Positions 38,201 to 48,370 of a stretch of DNA of 64,000 nucleotides are shown here, piece after piece. The notes under the pieces were generated by a model, which saw only the letters and a program-made list of their open reading frames with translations, had not been told where the DNA came from and did not search any database. The stretch's first letter is position 1, and every line of letters begins with the position of its first letter. This DNA is from Lytechinus pictus. Lineage: Eukaryota > Echinodermata > Echinoidea > Temnopleuroida > Toxopneustidae. The DNA lies in assembly GCF_037042905.1 (NCBI RefSeq), contig NC_087247.1, forward strand, positions 41,019,920 through 41,083,919, read 5' to 3'. The position numbers were made by a program, and so were the translations under genes.

Positions 38201-40450
38201 GAGAGAATGGTCATCATCATCTCAACTGTCCGTAGCACCAAGGCAGAGTACATTGAAATGGATATTGACTTCAAACTAGGCTTTTTGAAGAACCCTAAGG
38301 TACAAAGCTGTAGTGTTATCAAATCTATGATTATTATTAATTAATTTCTTGATACTCAAGAATCTTTCCAAGTATTGTAACTCATTTCCAGTTGTTTTGA
38401 AGGGGGGGGGGGGGAAGGGAGGAATTCTTTCAATCTCCTTTTATGTATATTATTCACTTCTCAAATTTACTTTTTTTATTTCTAAGAACTGTCTCTTTTA
38501 AAAAGTTGTTTTCTGTATTTTTAATGAATGTTTCAACTTTTATATCAAATATGTATCTTGGTTTCAGAGATTCAATGTGGCAGTGACCAGAGCCAAAGCC
38601 CTTCTTGTTATTGTGGGAAACCCCTTCATGCTCAGTAAAGATGAACACTGGAACCAGTAAGTACACCTAGATTCCCATGGCAATGATATTTCAAGTAAAA
38701 CAAAATGAACATAAGCCCCATCTTTCCTGTCATCCATGCATCTCTACAAGTTGGACCAAAAAGAATAAATTTCCTCTTAATCAGATCAGGCCATGTCTGC
38801 CTAAATTTACTTCACACCAATTACTCAATCACATCTTCTAGTTTTGTTTGATAACTTTGAGTCATAGGGAAATTACAAATACATGAGATGCAAGCCATGA
38901 AAAATCATTCACATACATGTATATACTGTGTCCTTTTTAATTCCATCAGAATCTTTATTTTATGTTAATGAAGTTTAATGCAAATCTATTACTAAATTAA
39001 GAATTGCATGAAAAAGTAAAATTTTCCTTTTCACAACTTTTAATCATATTCTTTTTTTTCCCTATTTATCAATTTCTATTCTATTTATTTGAATTTAAAC
39101 CTTGAAAACTGTAAATTTACTCTAGGTTTTATATTTTATTTTCTTATTCTATATAGTTTGTATATTAGGAGTATCTAATATAAATCTGGTACTACTCATT
39201 GGCTGCTGGGCCCATGGTTAATTTGACAAAATGAATTTTCAGAGGATCCTATTTCTGATTTCTATCAGAAACAATAAAATATGGATTATTATTATTGAAT
39301 AAAACTAAGTGAAAATTAGATAAAATTTTACCTAAACTGTAATTAAGTTTCATACTTTTTTCATTGAGGTTTTTCTATAATTTTCTACATTTTGATTGAA
39401 CTTTGATTTAACCTTTATTTGAGGGTTCTCAACCAAAAAAAAGAAGAAATGTGTGACAATTCAGAGTCATGAGACTGAAAGAATATGAAAGGGGTATAAC
39501 TGACCAGATGATTAAAAGAATGGGCAACAAGTATGACTGAAACAAAAAATGAAAGGTGCATGACTGACCATAAGACCTGAAAAAATGTTTCATTTGGTAT
39601 TACATTAAAGTAATATTTTCTTTTTGTGCATGTCTGACTCCCATTATTTTCGTTTCTTATATCACTTCACAAAGTGATCAAGCCATGATAATTTTAGAAT
39701 ATTATAACTTATCATGTGAAGTAAAAACAGACAAACCATTTCAGGAAGATCATATGAATAGGGGGGGTTGGATGAAAATATTTTGTTGACACTCATGAAA
39801 TTGCCAAGTTATATAAATAGTTGACACATTGTTTTTTTTTTTTGTAGAATGTTGAAGTTCTGCATCGAGAATGGAGGCTACAGAGGATGTACTTACAATG
39901 CTGAGGAGAATGATGTAGACAGCATCATTGAACTCTTGAAGAAGGTTCATCTTGGAAGTGTACCTACAGGTATTAAAGAATGTTACTTGATTGAATGTTT
40001 AGAGAGAGGTAGAGAGAGGCAGAGAGAGGTGATGGGGGCAAAGAGACAGACTCAGGGAGACAAGGAGAGAGACAAACAGAAACAGAGACTCAAAGTCCCT
40101 TTTCACTGTAAACATTTAGCGCCTCTCATTGAATTGTTTTAATTGTATTGCTTTTACATTGTACAATACATTCTATATTTTCTTAGTACTGCCCCCTAAT
40201 TTTTTTATCAATCTTTTTGCTATTGGAATAATGAAATTGCATGGGTATTAATATTTGTAGTGTATGTCAGATTACTCTATTATTTTTTTTCTTCTCATGG
40301 TGAGTTAAAAATGTTCGCTATTTTAGGAAGGATTTACAGAGGAAAATACAATATTTTTTCCTTTTCATTGCAGTAGAGGAAGTGGAAGAGGAGCTTGGAT
40401 TCAGTCATGTCGCTCAGCAGAATGACCCTGAATGGAGAGGTGAAGACTAG
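15434..40450 (+). CDS. MOV10: MOV10-type SF1 RNA helicase, complete, 20 coding exons, 1038 aa
   Basis: Coding exons: 15434-15602, 16197-16524, 19926-20054, 20616-20728, 23013-23113, 25215-25360, 25878-25979, 30071-30230, 30766-30911, 31875-32063, 32410-32572, 33322-33492, 34496-34599, 36117-36322, 36687-36925, 37461-37643, 38120-38299, 38568-38656, 39848-39969, 40374-40450. All introns are GT-AG and the phases join into one 3117-nt frame. Human MOV10 is about 1003 aa, so the length fits. Motifs: U1-type zinc finger C131/C134/H147/H153; Walker A GPPGTGKT 566-573; [10 protein letters not shown] (motif Ia); DEAGH 691-695; GDPRQLGPV from 723; NYRSHP 781-786; [10 protein letters not shown] 902-911; VTRAK 949-953. 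The C-terminus ends in EWRGED, resembling EWRNEL of human MOV10. The family unwinds RNA 5'-3' with ATP, associates with Argonaute and UPF1, sits in P bodies and restricts retroelements. An in-frame TAA at 15407 supports the start. Motifs such as GFPIIFHGV and [11 protein letters not shown] favour MOV10 over MOV10L1. Confidence 0.93.
16197..16524 (+). CDS. MOV10: MOV10 coding exon 2 with U1-type zinc finger
   Basis: This exon carries residues 57-166 of the helicase. It contains a CX2C-X12-HX5H finger (C131, C134, H147, H153) with the NSE..Y.EH..GN.H pattern of the U1/zf-met class, which usually contacts double-stranded or structured RNA. The finger follows a basic, glycine-rich linker ([12 protein letters not shown]). 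I do not see this finger in human MOV10 as I remember it, so it may be lineage-specific or an ancestral part lost in mammals. The acceptor is ttccag and the donor AAAG/gtttgt. Confidence 0.88.
17194..18272. mobile_element. TA-flanked inverted-repeat element in MOV10 intron 2
   Basis: The left end CCGTAAGTAACGG is followed by TTATAAACCGCACC. The right end carries GGTGCGGTTAATAGACCG and CCGTTACTTACGG. TA borders both sides. It is about 1.08 kb and contains an A-run near 17254-17275 and more GC-rich DNA than its surroundings. No transposase is visible. Confidence 0.72.
18717..19699. mobile_element. Mariner-type non-autonomous element in MOV10 intron 2
   Basis: The ends are CAGTGCGTATCAAAATAAAG and its near inverse near 19671-19699, flanked by TA at 18715-18716 and 19700-19701. 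This termini style and TA duplication fit the Tc1/mariner group. The 983-bp interior has no full transposase. Confidence 0.75.
21001..21105. repeat. Imperfect palindrome in MOV10 intron 4
   Basis: GACCTGGATGAGAGTTGGAG on the left pairs with CTCCCCAACTCCATCCAGGTC-type sequence on the right. It would fold into a hairpin of about 105 nt. It may be a very short MITE. Confidence 0.45.
21302..21934. mobile_element. Tc1-like MITE in MOV10 intron 4
   Basis: The termini CAGTTGAGGCCGAAAGTTTA...CATACAC and the inverted right end (CAGTTGAGACCAGAAGTTTA) match the general style of Tc1 family ends, such as those of Sleeping Beauty-type elements. TA flanks both edges. At 633 bp with no transposase, it is non-autonomous. 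Confidence 0.82.
22169..22620 (-). pseudogene. Jockey/CR1-like LINE C-terminal fragment in MOV10 intron 4
   Basis: The minus strand encodes [14 protein letters not shown], then [20 protein letters not shown], then a frame change and [20 protein letters not shown] followed by [17 protein letters not shown]. This is the post-RT thumb and C-terminal signature of jockey-clade LINEs (KxLERVQRRAxR..., Y..RL..L.L..LE.RR, ...WNSLP..I). At least one frameshift is present. Confidence 0.72.
23687..25042. mobile_element. TTAA-flanked inverted-repeat DNA element, copy 2
   Basis: It has the same termini as the copy at 106-1047 and TTAA at both edges. Apart from a 416-bp nested insertion, the two copies align along their length with scattered differences. 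It lies in MOV10 intron 5, between exons ending at 23113 and starting at 25215. Confidence 0.85.
24604..25019. mobile_element. Nested inverted-repeat element (CAGAGATGCC family)
   Basis: The ends are CAGAGATGCCAAC and GTTGGCATCTCTG, flanked by CTTTAA on both sides (24598-24603 and 25020-25025). The uninterrupted target is visible in the copy at 106-1047, which proves the insertion. It contains GC-rich CAGAGCTTCCAGG sequence also seen in the element at 26392-29910. The CAG start suggests hAT, but the duplication is 6-7 bp, so I leave the superfamily open. Confidence 0.78.
26271..26325. repeat. Perfect 17-bp stem hairpin in MOV10 intron 7
   Basis: CAGGGTTAGCCCACTTT at 26271-26287 pairs exactly with its inverse at 26309-26325 across a 21-nt loop. 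CAGGGTT recurs just after it at 26334. It may be a minimal MITE or a structured intronic RNA element. Confidence 0.6.
27365..28660. repeat. 1.3-kb purine-rich AAAG/GAAA tract
   Basis: The plus strand is almost pure A and G, with GAAAGAAAGAAA-like phrases and few pyrimidines. The long minus-strand open frames here are low-complexity artefacts rich in F, L and S. It lies within the element at 27047-29792. Confidence 0.85.
28748..29528. mobile_element. Third-level TTAA-flanked element, copy A
   Basis: The left end TTAACCCTAATTCTCCCGGG and the right end CCCGGGAGATTGAGGGTTAA are inverted with few mismatches. Both ends also carry a GGGGCCATAATGGCCCC palindrome inside G/C runs. At 781 bp it has no ORF and is non-autonomous. 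A second copy lies at 46026-46755. Confidence 0.8.
31315..31390. repeat. Short dispersed-repeat-like block in MOV10 intron 9
   Basis: GTCTCACCTGCATAGCAGAG..TGAGACTATAGG followed by a GGCGGTGGCGGCG stretch resembles a repeat I recall from many marine invertebrate sequences. GTCTCAC and GTGAGAC form a small inverted repeat. Its family is not identified. Confidence 0.35.
32410..32572 (+). CDS. MOV10: MOV10 coding exon 11, Walker A exon
   Basis: This exon encodes residues 528-582, ending with the P-loop GPPGTGKT and the following helix TIVEAAKQ. The donor is CAG/gtaagt. The reading frame stays open for 36 more codons into the minisatellite intron and then stops, so retention would give a protein cut off just after the P-loop and lacking motifs II-VI. 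Confidence 0.92.
32573..33120. repeat. GAAGACTTC minisatellite in MOV10 intron 11
   Basis: About 550 bp right after the exon 11 donor is made of 15-16-nt phrases close to TTCCCTGAAGACTTC, grouped into higher units of about 70 bp beginning ATTCCTTCTGTGAAGACTTC. GAAGTCTTC and GAAGACTTC phrases make many near-palindromes. It is not conserved coding sequence: the open frames simply reflect the repeat. Confidence 0.85.
34384..34410. repeat. (AT)n microsatellite in MOV10 intron 12
   Basis: A pure AT run of about 27 bp. Confidence 0.85.
35135..35480 (-). mobile_element. Possible LINE 3' tail in reverse orientation
   Basis: TTCAATTCAATTCAATTC next to GGTTTATTAG reads on the minus strand as a CTAATAAACC signal followed by an (AATTG)n tail, as in CR1-like 3' ends. 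No protein signature could be read, so this is tentative. Confidence 0.3.
37678..37775 (+). pseudogene. Decayed tandem copy of the MOV10 exon 16 end
   Basis: This intronic segment matches exon 16 positions 37545-37641 (IVVDYVKK...[10 protein letters not shown] region) at roughly 85 percent by eye. It lies 34 nt after the exon. A TAT-to-TAA change gives a stop near its start, a 1-nt insertion shifts the frame, and the donor GTAAG is lost. It is therefore a pseudo-exon from a local duplication. Confidence 0.85.
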
Positions 40451-40724
40451 GTCAAGTGGTCACCTCCATAGCAACAAGCCAAAGAATTATTCTTATCCAT
40501 GCGTTATGGTTGAATAAGGAGAGATGGTGTAAAGAACCAACAGGATGAGTAACAAGCCAGTCTCTGGCATCCATTTTCAGATCATTGATGATTTCTATTT
40601 GGGCCAGGCTGGATGAATAAGCTCAGATAGGAAATTGATGACACAGATGTGTAAAAACTTTGATATAACATTAACTCATATTATTGTAAATAATGCTAAT
40701 GGTGAGCATAGTTGAAGGGAATGA

Positions 40725-40730
40725 AATAAA
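40725..40730 (+). promoter_or_regulatory. Candidate polyadenylation signal of MOV10 (proximal)
   Basis: AATAAA lies 275 nt after the MOV10 stop codon in sequence with no coding signal. It is the first canonical hexamer downstream and a reasonable end for a short 3' UTR. Confidence 0.5.
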
Positions 40731-40844
40731 GTGTTGCACAATCGAGCAGCTGTGTTTTAGCAAGCCAATAGACTGGGGGATAATTACGTAGACGGTGGAG
40801 AGTGTCTATGCATTCTATGTATGTATGGAAGACCGATAGATTCT

Positions 40845-40850
40845 AATAAA
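40845..40850 (+). promoter_or_regulatory. Candidate polyadenylation signal of MOV10 (distal)
   Basis: A second AATAAA lies 395 nt after the stop and may be an alternative 3' end. Sequence alone cannot decide between the two sites. Confidence 0.35.
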
Positions 40851-43257
40851 CAGGTAAAAGTCTGTCACTATTTCAATGCAATATTTTCTGGAAATAAGTC
40901 ATGATCCTGGACCAAATAGGCCAAAACGATAAGGGAAAATAGTAATAATTTCTTGAGAAAATATTTTTGATAAGCTTTCACTCGTCATGTTGCAAGATTC
41001 ATCAAACCTAAACTGTAGATGGCATAGTTCCTGATTAAGCTCAACAAAATTGTTCACGTTACTCACAGATGTACCTCTTCAGCAGTAATAAATTCTTCAA
41101 GATGAGATAGGACTAGTAAAATTGCAATTTATACTGATAGGCAGTTACTGAAGAAATTAGATTATAGGATAAGGTGGCATGCCCATTGTATCCTAAAATA
41201 ATCAAGATGGCCAGAGCATTCTGGTTTTTAAACAGATCAATGGACCATCTTTTTTAATCCTGCAAATGAGATATGTTTAATATGGCAATATCATAATTGA
41301 ATTTTATTGATGAATGAAGCAACCATGTAGTTATATTTACTGGTACATTTAAATTTGGATGAATATTTCAATAAGGTACAGCTTTGCATGGAATTTTTCT
41401 GTGAATACTGTATATAGACAAGCATTCAATTTATTTCATTCCATATGCAGTTTGTTATGTGTCATTAATCAATAAATACATTAGAAGTAGGATATAGATC
41501 ATTTTAGAGTCAATATCATAATTCAATTAAACCTCTTGGTAGGATATTTTTATGAATGTTTTTATTCACAACTCTTGCCAGTTGACTAGGTGTGCAGTTT
41601 GATATACTTCCTAAATAGTTACATAATCATCTTGCGGTGAAAACATTTTCATGATTTTAACTTTTTTACAATTTTACTCTGCATATTAATGAATCAGTTA
41701 TTCACATTCCATGTCATTTTTATACTCTATGATGATACAATGTGTCATATACAAACCATATGCTCTTTAATTCTGCCTTTTTTGTCTTGTTAGATTGGTT
41801 TTAATAAAAATAGAATAATGAAAGAGGTTTGGTGAAAATCCACCAAAGAACAAAGTAATTTATGTGTAACGTTGAAAATGGTTTGACCTGAGTTTTCAAT
41901 AACTCATCCAACACAATGTATGATACACATCATCATGAACCATTAGAAAATGAAAATTATTGAATTCATGGGGCAGTTTCTTGCATGTGACATTACAAAA
42001 TCATAACTTTGGAAGTTCAGAACCCTGTGTTGGACAATGAACATATATTCCTTTGGATTTTTATAATCTTCAATATGTTTTCCCCATATTTGTGCTTATA
42101 TCAAAACATACTTTTCTGTATATGTGAAATTAGAGAGAGATTTGAGTCAGATTTGTATTTAACCTGTTAAGAAGAACATTTTTTCATATTTCAAGTCAAT
42201 AATTTTAAATCTGTATCATTCTTATTATTTTTAATACTTATTTCATCATCTCAGTCTGGCTTTTAATAGCATTGTGCTCTTGCCGATATTGTTAATATGT
42301 TGGACAATAATAAGTGCTTTTAGTTCGAAATCAAAATCAGTGTTTTAACAATATGTTTTAGCGAAATAACTTTGTAGACACTGCAAGAAGAGAGTACACA
42401 TTAACAGCAAAATTACAAAATTAAATTTTTTAGATGTCATAGGAGATATTTTTATACCATCTTAAGCTGGTTTTTAGGGTTTTGATAGAAAAATCTGTTT
42501 TTATTCATTTTTCTCAATACAGATTGATTTGGGAAGGTTAAATATTTCTCTTAAGATTGTAAAAAATCAACTTGGAAAGGATAGATGTTGCTTGGTCAAG
42601 CTATGAATGATCAACAACCACAGCCCTTAACCATTCCAAAATTTTTTTTTTCCAAATAGTGTTGAAATATAGCATCTTGCGGCTTTGAAGTGACAATTTT
42701 GCCATTAAGGTGTTGTTTTTCAAATATAATAAAATGGATCAATTTCATTTTTACGCAGAAGTTATTCAATAACTCAAAGTATTCTTCATTAATACCATTA
42801 TCATTTCTGAGAATCTTACCTTTTGTGCTCTGTTTAGTTAGAATACAATGTACGTTTCCCTTTTTTACCAATTTGTCTGAGACAGGATAATTTTTTTTTT
42901 AAATTTTGACTCACAAATGTTAAATTTTTTCTTGTAAATTCATTTGAACCATTGGGTTAATTGTGCTGGAAATCAGGAGAGCCGAATGGCTTATATCAAT
43001 TATTAATATGGGAGAAATAAAGTATCTGTAAAGTCTTGAAGTGCCATATAAAAATTGTGAGTTTCTATTCTTTATCATGTCATAAATTTCATTTTGCACA
43101 AGGGTGTTATTATATGTACCTTCCAATTGAACATATGAAATAAGTGAAAAGCTTTAGGTTTTTGGTCAAGGCAGTATAGCTTACTGAACTCAAATTGAGC
43201 AAGTTGTGCCACATAGTCTCTTAAGATTCCTGCTTTGAATCACTCAATTTGCATTCA

Positions 43258-43288
<31 letters not shown>

Positions 43289-44132
43289 TAGGGGGGGATA
43301 TTTAAATATTTTAATTTTAGGGTCAGAGTTTGCACAGAAATATATATTATTCAAAGTAATTCAATGATGAAATCTCTAAAACAAAGCCACAAGTCTGTGT
43401 TTGAGCATGGGATGGTATGTCTCCCCGCACACCAACATTTACATTTCTGCCATGAAAGTTGAGAAAATAGGTGGAAGGGCATATTGTACATGATTATTGA
43501 CTGAAGTCAGTTTCACAATTGTTAATGTTAATGTTAGAGGGCTCAGGTCACATCATTCATGGTGTTTACCAAACAGCTGTTATTTTCAAAGGAAATACTC
43601 TTATTGGACTGTTATGTAGTAATGATTTTGTACCCATTCATACACATATTGAGCCTTATCATTTTCAGATGTTAATATTTTCAAATAACTACAGTATATA
43701 AATGAATTCATAGGTTTCATGCATAGTGCATACTATATAGAAATAAAGATAACTTTTAAAATACAATTTGTGATTGTGCATTAATTTATGAGCTTTATAT
43801 ATCGTCACACATTGATATTAATCATAATTATGTGCCTCAAAACAAAATATTTTTTGTTAAGATAGATGGTGCTATGTACATGCGTACCCTCGTAATATGT
43901 AATGTGATTGCAACTGCATGTATGTTGTATATCTATATTCAATCCATTGTTTTTATTAATAACTTGGAACAAATCATTTTATACATGTATAATTGGTACA
44001 TGTATAGAGATGTTAGCTCAAACAAATTTTCACTTATCGAGGTGGTGTTTCATAGGTTTTGCACTACTTTATGCCCCAGAAGAATGAATAAATGTGTGCC
44101 ACAACCTGAGCAGGACCCTGGTAACACATTAT
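40851..44132. other. Convergent intergenic stretch after MOV10
   Basis: AT-rich sequence with no supported gene. Minus-strand open segments at 42611-42871 and 42920-43126 could be remains of a retroelement ORF, but no motif is recognisable. An (AT)n run lies at 43257-43280, followed by T and G runs. Confidence 0.4.
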
Positions 44133-46025
44133 GATTGATAATACAGATGATTAGTATGCTTGATTGCACTTAATGATGTAATCAAGCATAAGAATCAAAC
44201 CTATGATCAAACACAAATCTTTCTGATTGATAATACAGATGATTAGTATGCTTGATTGCACTTAATGATGTAATCAAGCATAAGAATCAAACCTATGATC
44301 AAACACAAATCTTTCTGATTGATAATACAGATGATTAGTATGCTTGATTGCATTTAACGATGTAATCAAGCATAAGAATCAAACCTATGATCAAACACAA
44401 ATCTTTCTGATTGATAATACAGATGATTAGTATGCTTGATTGCATTTAACGATGTAATCAAGCATAAGAATCAAACCTATGATCAAACACAAATCTTTCT
44501 GATTGATAATACAGATGATTAGTATGCTTGATTGCATTTAATGATGTAATCAAGCATAAGAATCAAACCTATGATCAAACAAATCTTTTTGATTGATAAT
44601 ACAGATGATTAGTATGCTTGATTGCACTTAATGATGTAATCAAGCATAAGAATCAAACCTATGATCAAACACAAATCTTTCTGATTGATAATACAGATGA
44701 TTAGTATGCTTGATTGCATTTAACGATGTAATCAAGCATAAGAATCAAACCTATGATCAAACACAAATCTTTCTGATTGATAATACAGATGATTAGTATG
44801 CTTGATTGCATTTAACGATGTAATCAAGCATAAGAATCAAACCTATGATCAAACACAAATCTTTCTGATTGATAATACAGATGATTAGTATGCTTGATTG
44901 CATTTAACGATGTAATCAAGCATAAGAATCAAACCTATGATCAAACACAAATCTTTCTGATTGATAATACAGATGATTAGTATGCTTGATTGCATTTAAC
45001 GATGTAATCAAGCATAAGAATCAAACCTATGATCAAACACAAATCTTTCTGATTGATAATACAGATGATTAGTATGCTTGATTGCATTTAATGATGTAAT
45101 CAAGCATAAGAATCAAACCTATGATCAAACACAAATCTTTTTGATTGATAATACAGATGATTAGTATGCTTGATTGCACTTAATGATGTAATCAAGCATA
45201 AGAATCAAACCTATGATCAAACACAAATCTTTCTGATTGATAATACAGATGATTAGTATGCTTGATTGCACTTAATGATGTAATCAAGCATAAGAATCAA
45301 ACCTATGATCAAACACAAATCTTTCTGATTGATAATACAGATGATTAGTATGCTTGATTGCACTTAACGATGTAATCAAGCATAAGAATCAAACCTATGA
45401 TCAAACACAAATCTTTCTGATTGATAATACAGATGATTAGTATGCTTGATTGCATTTAATGATGTAATCAAGCATAAGAATCAAACCTATGATCAAACAC
45501 AAATCTTTCTGATTGATAATACAGATGATTAGTATGCTTGATTGCATTTAACGATGTAATCAAGCATAAGAATCAAACCTATGATCAAACACAAATCTTT
45601 TTGATTGATAATACAGATGATTAGTATGCTTGATTGCATTTAACGATGTAATCAAGCATAAGAATCAAACCTATGATCAAACACAAATCTTTCTGATTGA
45701 TAATACAGATGATTAGTATGCTTGATTGCACTTAATGATGTAATCAAGCATAAGAATCAAACCTATGATCAAACACAAATCTTTCTGATTGATAATACAG
45801 ATGATTAGTATGCTTGATTGCATTTAACGATGTAATCAAGCATAAGAATCAAACCTATGATCAAACACAAATCTTTCTGATTGATAATACAGATGATTAG
45901 TATGCTTGATTGCATTTAATGATGTAATCAAGCATAAGAATCAAACCTATGATCAAACACAAATCTTTCTGATTGGTAATACAGTTGATTAGTATGCTTG
46001 ATTGCATTTAATGATGTAATCAAGC
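44133..46025. repeat. 92-bp satellite, 21 units, each with an inverted repeat
   Basis: Units begin GATTGATAATACAG at 44133, 44225, 44317, 44409, 44501, 44591 and then every 92 bp up to 45971. The unit at 44501 lacks 2 nt. Units are nearly identical, differing mainly at GCATTTAA(C/T)GA versus GCACTTAA(C/T)GA. Each holds TATGCTTGATT and its exact inverse AATCAAGCATA around a short loop. The last unit is broken by a transposon insertion. It lies between the 3' ends of MOV10 and NCAPG2. Confidence 0.95.
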
Positions 46026-46755
46026 TTAACCCTAATTCTCCCATTATGGCCCCCCCCCTCGACAATTTTCGCGATATATCTGCTGCGCAAAATTTTTTGA
46101 CCTCGCCGCTCACTGACTTTTTACTTTCAAGTCTCGCGCAAATTTTGAGACCAAATTTGTGACGCCCGGGTACGCGGTTACAACATTACGCAACATTATG
46201 TAGGTGCATGTCAGACCCAAAATTGCTCATAAACGTGATTTCATGTACAAATCCAATGCAAATTGTGTATTTGGCCAAAATTCATAAATGTATCATTATT
46301 TCTGGAACGATTTCCATCGAAAAAACAATAAAAAACAAAAAGTAAAAAAACGAAGAAATACATAAGAAATTTAAAAAACAATAAAATACCTAAGAAATCG
46401 GTCTTGGTACCAGAATTTTTTTCATTCACAATTGTTAGGAATGCTATAAAGAATATTTTCACCAAAAAATAGCATTCTAGGAGCTTTATTTAGTGAATCA
46501 GAGCAAAAAGTATGATTTCATGAATAAATTAGCATAATTAATTCATATAAAAATAAAAATATATGAATTCAGTGAAATTTACCAATGCAACTGCGTAGAT
46601 TACGTCATTCTCTACCATCATGCAAATTTTCGTTGTGATCGCGCAATCCACGGCTGAGATCTTAAGGGGGGCCTAAGGGGGGCCATAATGGCCCCCCCCC
46701 CCCCGGCCCCCCCGGGAATGACAAGAATCAAAATACCCCGGGAGATTGAGGATTC
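46026..46755. mobile_element. TTAA-type element, copy B, inserted in the satellite
   Basis: This is the same family as 28748-29528, with matching interior (TCGACAATTTTCGCGATATA and later blocks). The left end is TTAACCCTAATTCTCCC. The right end is eroded to GATTGAGGATTCAA. Satellite sequence resumes after it (TCAAACCTACGATCATACAC), so it landed in the last unit. Confidence 0.8.
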
Positions 46756-47327
46756 AAACCTACGATCATACACTAAGCTTTACGTTACAGGGCCCAGGAC
46801 ACTAATCTTTTTGAGGTATGAGGTCTTGTCTCCCCAGTGATAATCACTTTAAAATGTATATTCCCCTCAACAGTTTATATTTGCCCATCACAATATTTTA
46901 AATGACACCAAATTGAAGTGTATTATTGAAACTACTGGTATATTTACTGAGTAATAGAAGTGGCAACTAGAATCATATAGCATTTTGTGAGGGTAATTTT
47001 TTATCAATGAAATTTAATAGTTTCATATATGCAGTTCTTATTTTCTGTATGTACAAAACCAGAAATAACTTTTGCTCTATTACGAACAAGATACATTAGC
47101 ATATAAGTACACACAAACAAACTGGACAAAACAAAAAGTTACAATCTATTGTAAATATTGATCATATCTCACAGGACCCAAATCTGATAAACTAAAATAT
47201 CAGATAAAAAGTATTTACCAAAATTAAAATATATTTTCTTCTCATTACTTTAACTAATAAAAAAGTGGTAAATGATGAAAATAAATGTTCATTCCTATAC
47301 AAATTAATACATGAATAATGTCTATGG
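46756..47327. other. AT-rich spacer
   Basis: A short satellite remnant and then AT-rich DNA. No gene, and no confident polyadenylation signal for the minus-strand gene was recognised. Confidence 0.4.
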
Positions 47328-47328
47328 T

Positions 47329-47948
47329 TTTATGCCCGTTTGACACTTGCATGCATTGTGGTGCCTGCATTGCCTCGCATTGATGCGTGCTAGTGCGGGA
47401 TATGTTATGGCACTGCTTGCCTGTATCAGTGCATGCACTGTCCCGACACCATAACGACATGTTTCCGCATTGCTTGCACATAATTCATGCACTGTCCTGA
47501 CGTGCTTTCAGCAAATATTCTTGACACCCTATTGTGTGACGTATCTAGCACAAATTTAAATATGTTTGTTGATCATGGCCACTTACTCTGGGCGCACAAT
47601 TTTGGGTGTATCATTTGTGAACTATGCGTGAAGTATGCTTAGCCTATGCGCAAAGTCTGAGCGATCCTGTCGTGAACTATTTGTGAACTGCGTGCCACTA
47701 CCCTGGGGGGTGTGCCTACTATTTTTTTGGCCACAAAATTTCTATTTCGACACCAGGCAGTGGCACACACTGGCACAGCATTGTTGCACATACATCGTGC
47801 AAAATTGTAATGCGTAATTTTGGCACGCACCTCCCTCACCTATCCGCAAGCTGGCAGGCATAGTCCCCGCATTGGCACGCATGAGTGCATGCCTGTGCGC
47901 AAACTACGTGGGAACCACAATGCATGCTAGTGTCAACTGGGCTTTATA
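47329..47948. mobile_element. MITE-like element downstream of NCAPG2
   Basis: The left end GTTTGACACTTGCATGCATT..GTGGT pairs with the right end ACCACAATGCATGCTAGTGT..CAAC, about 33 bp with few mismatches. The interior is rich in GCATGC, GTGCATGC and TTGCACATA phrases. No transposase. Confidence 0.62.
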
Positions 47949-48370
47949 AATATATCAGAAATCCTGACTCATCTAAATTTTCTATAGCTGTGATTTGGAA
48001 AGCTGAGAAACAATGGTGACATTTCAAATTCTTTTCATGTTACATGAGAAGACAATTAGAAGTAGAAATGTTCACTGCAAAGGAATGCTCATGAAATTAT
48101 AGAAAACAGCCGAGTGTAATCCATCATGTTTCCCTAGTTGAGCATATATTACCCTCTGCAGACTTAAGTTAATTTCTTATTATTCTAAAACCACTTCAGC
48201 AAACACCTAAATGTTAAGTTCATTGCAATCAATATGCATCATGCTCCTTCCATACTGCCAACTAATTTTCAGCACCGGCATTACCAATGAACTTGCTTGA
48301 TTGCCATAGTCATGACTTCTGTTGGATTTCAAAATTCAAATTCCAATGCACTATACCAGACTTGTATCAC

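Noticed and set aside
42611..43126. Possible minus-strand gene between the convergent genes
   Set aside because: Two open segments in AT-rich DNA show no motif; at most they are retroelement remains, so they are not annotated as genes.
44133..46025. CRISPR-like array
   Set aside because: The units are contiguous 92-bp repeats with no variable spacers, in an animal genome; it is a satellite.
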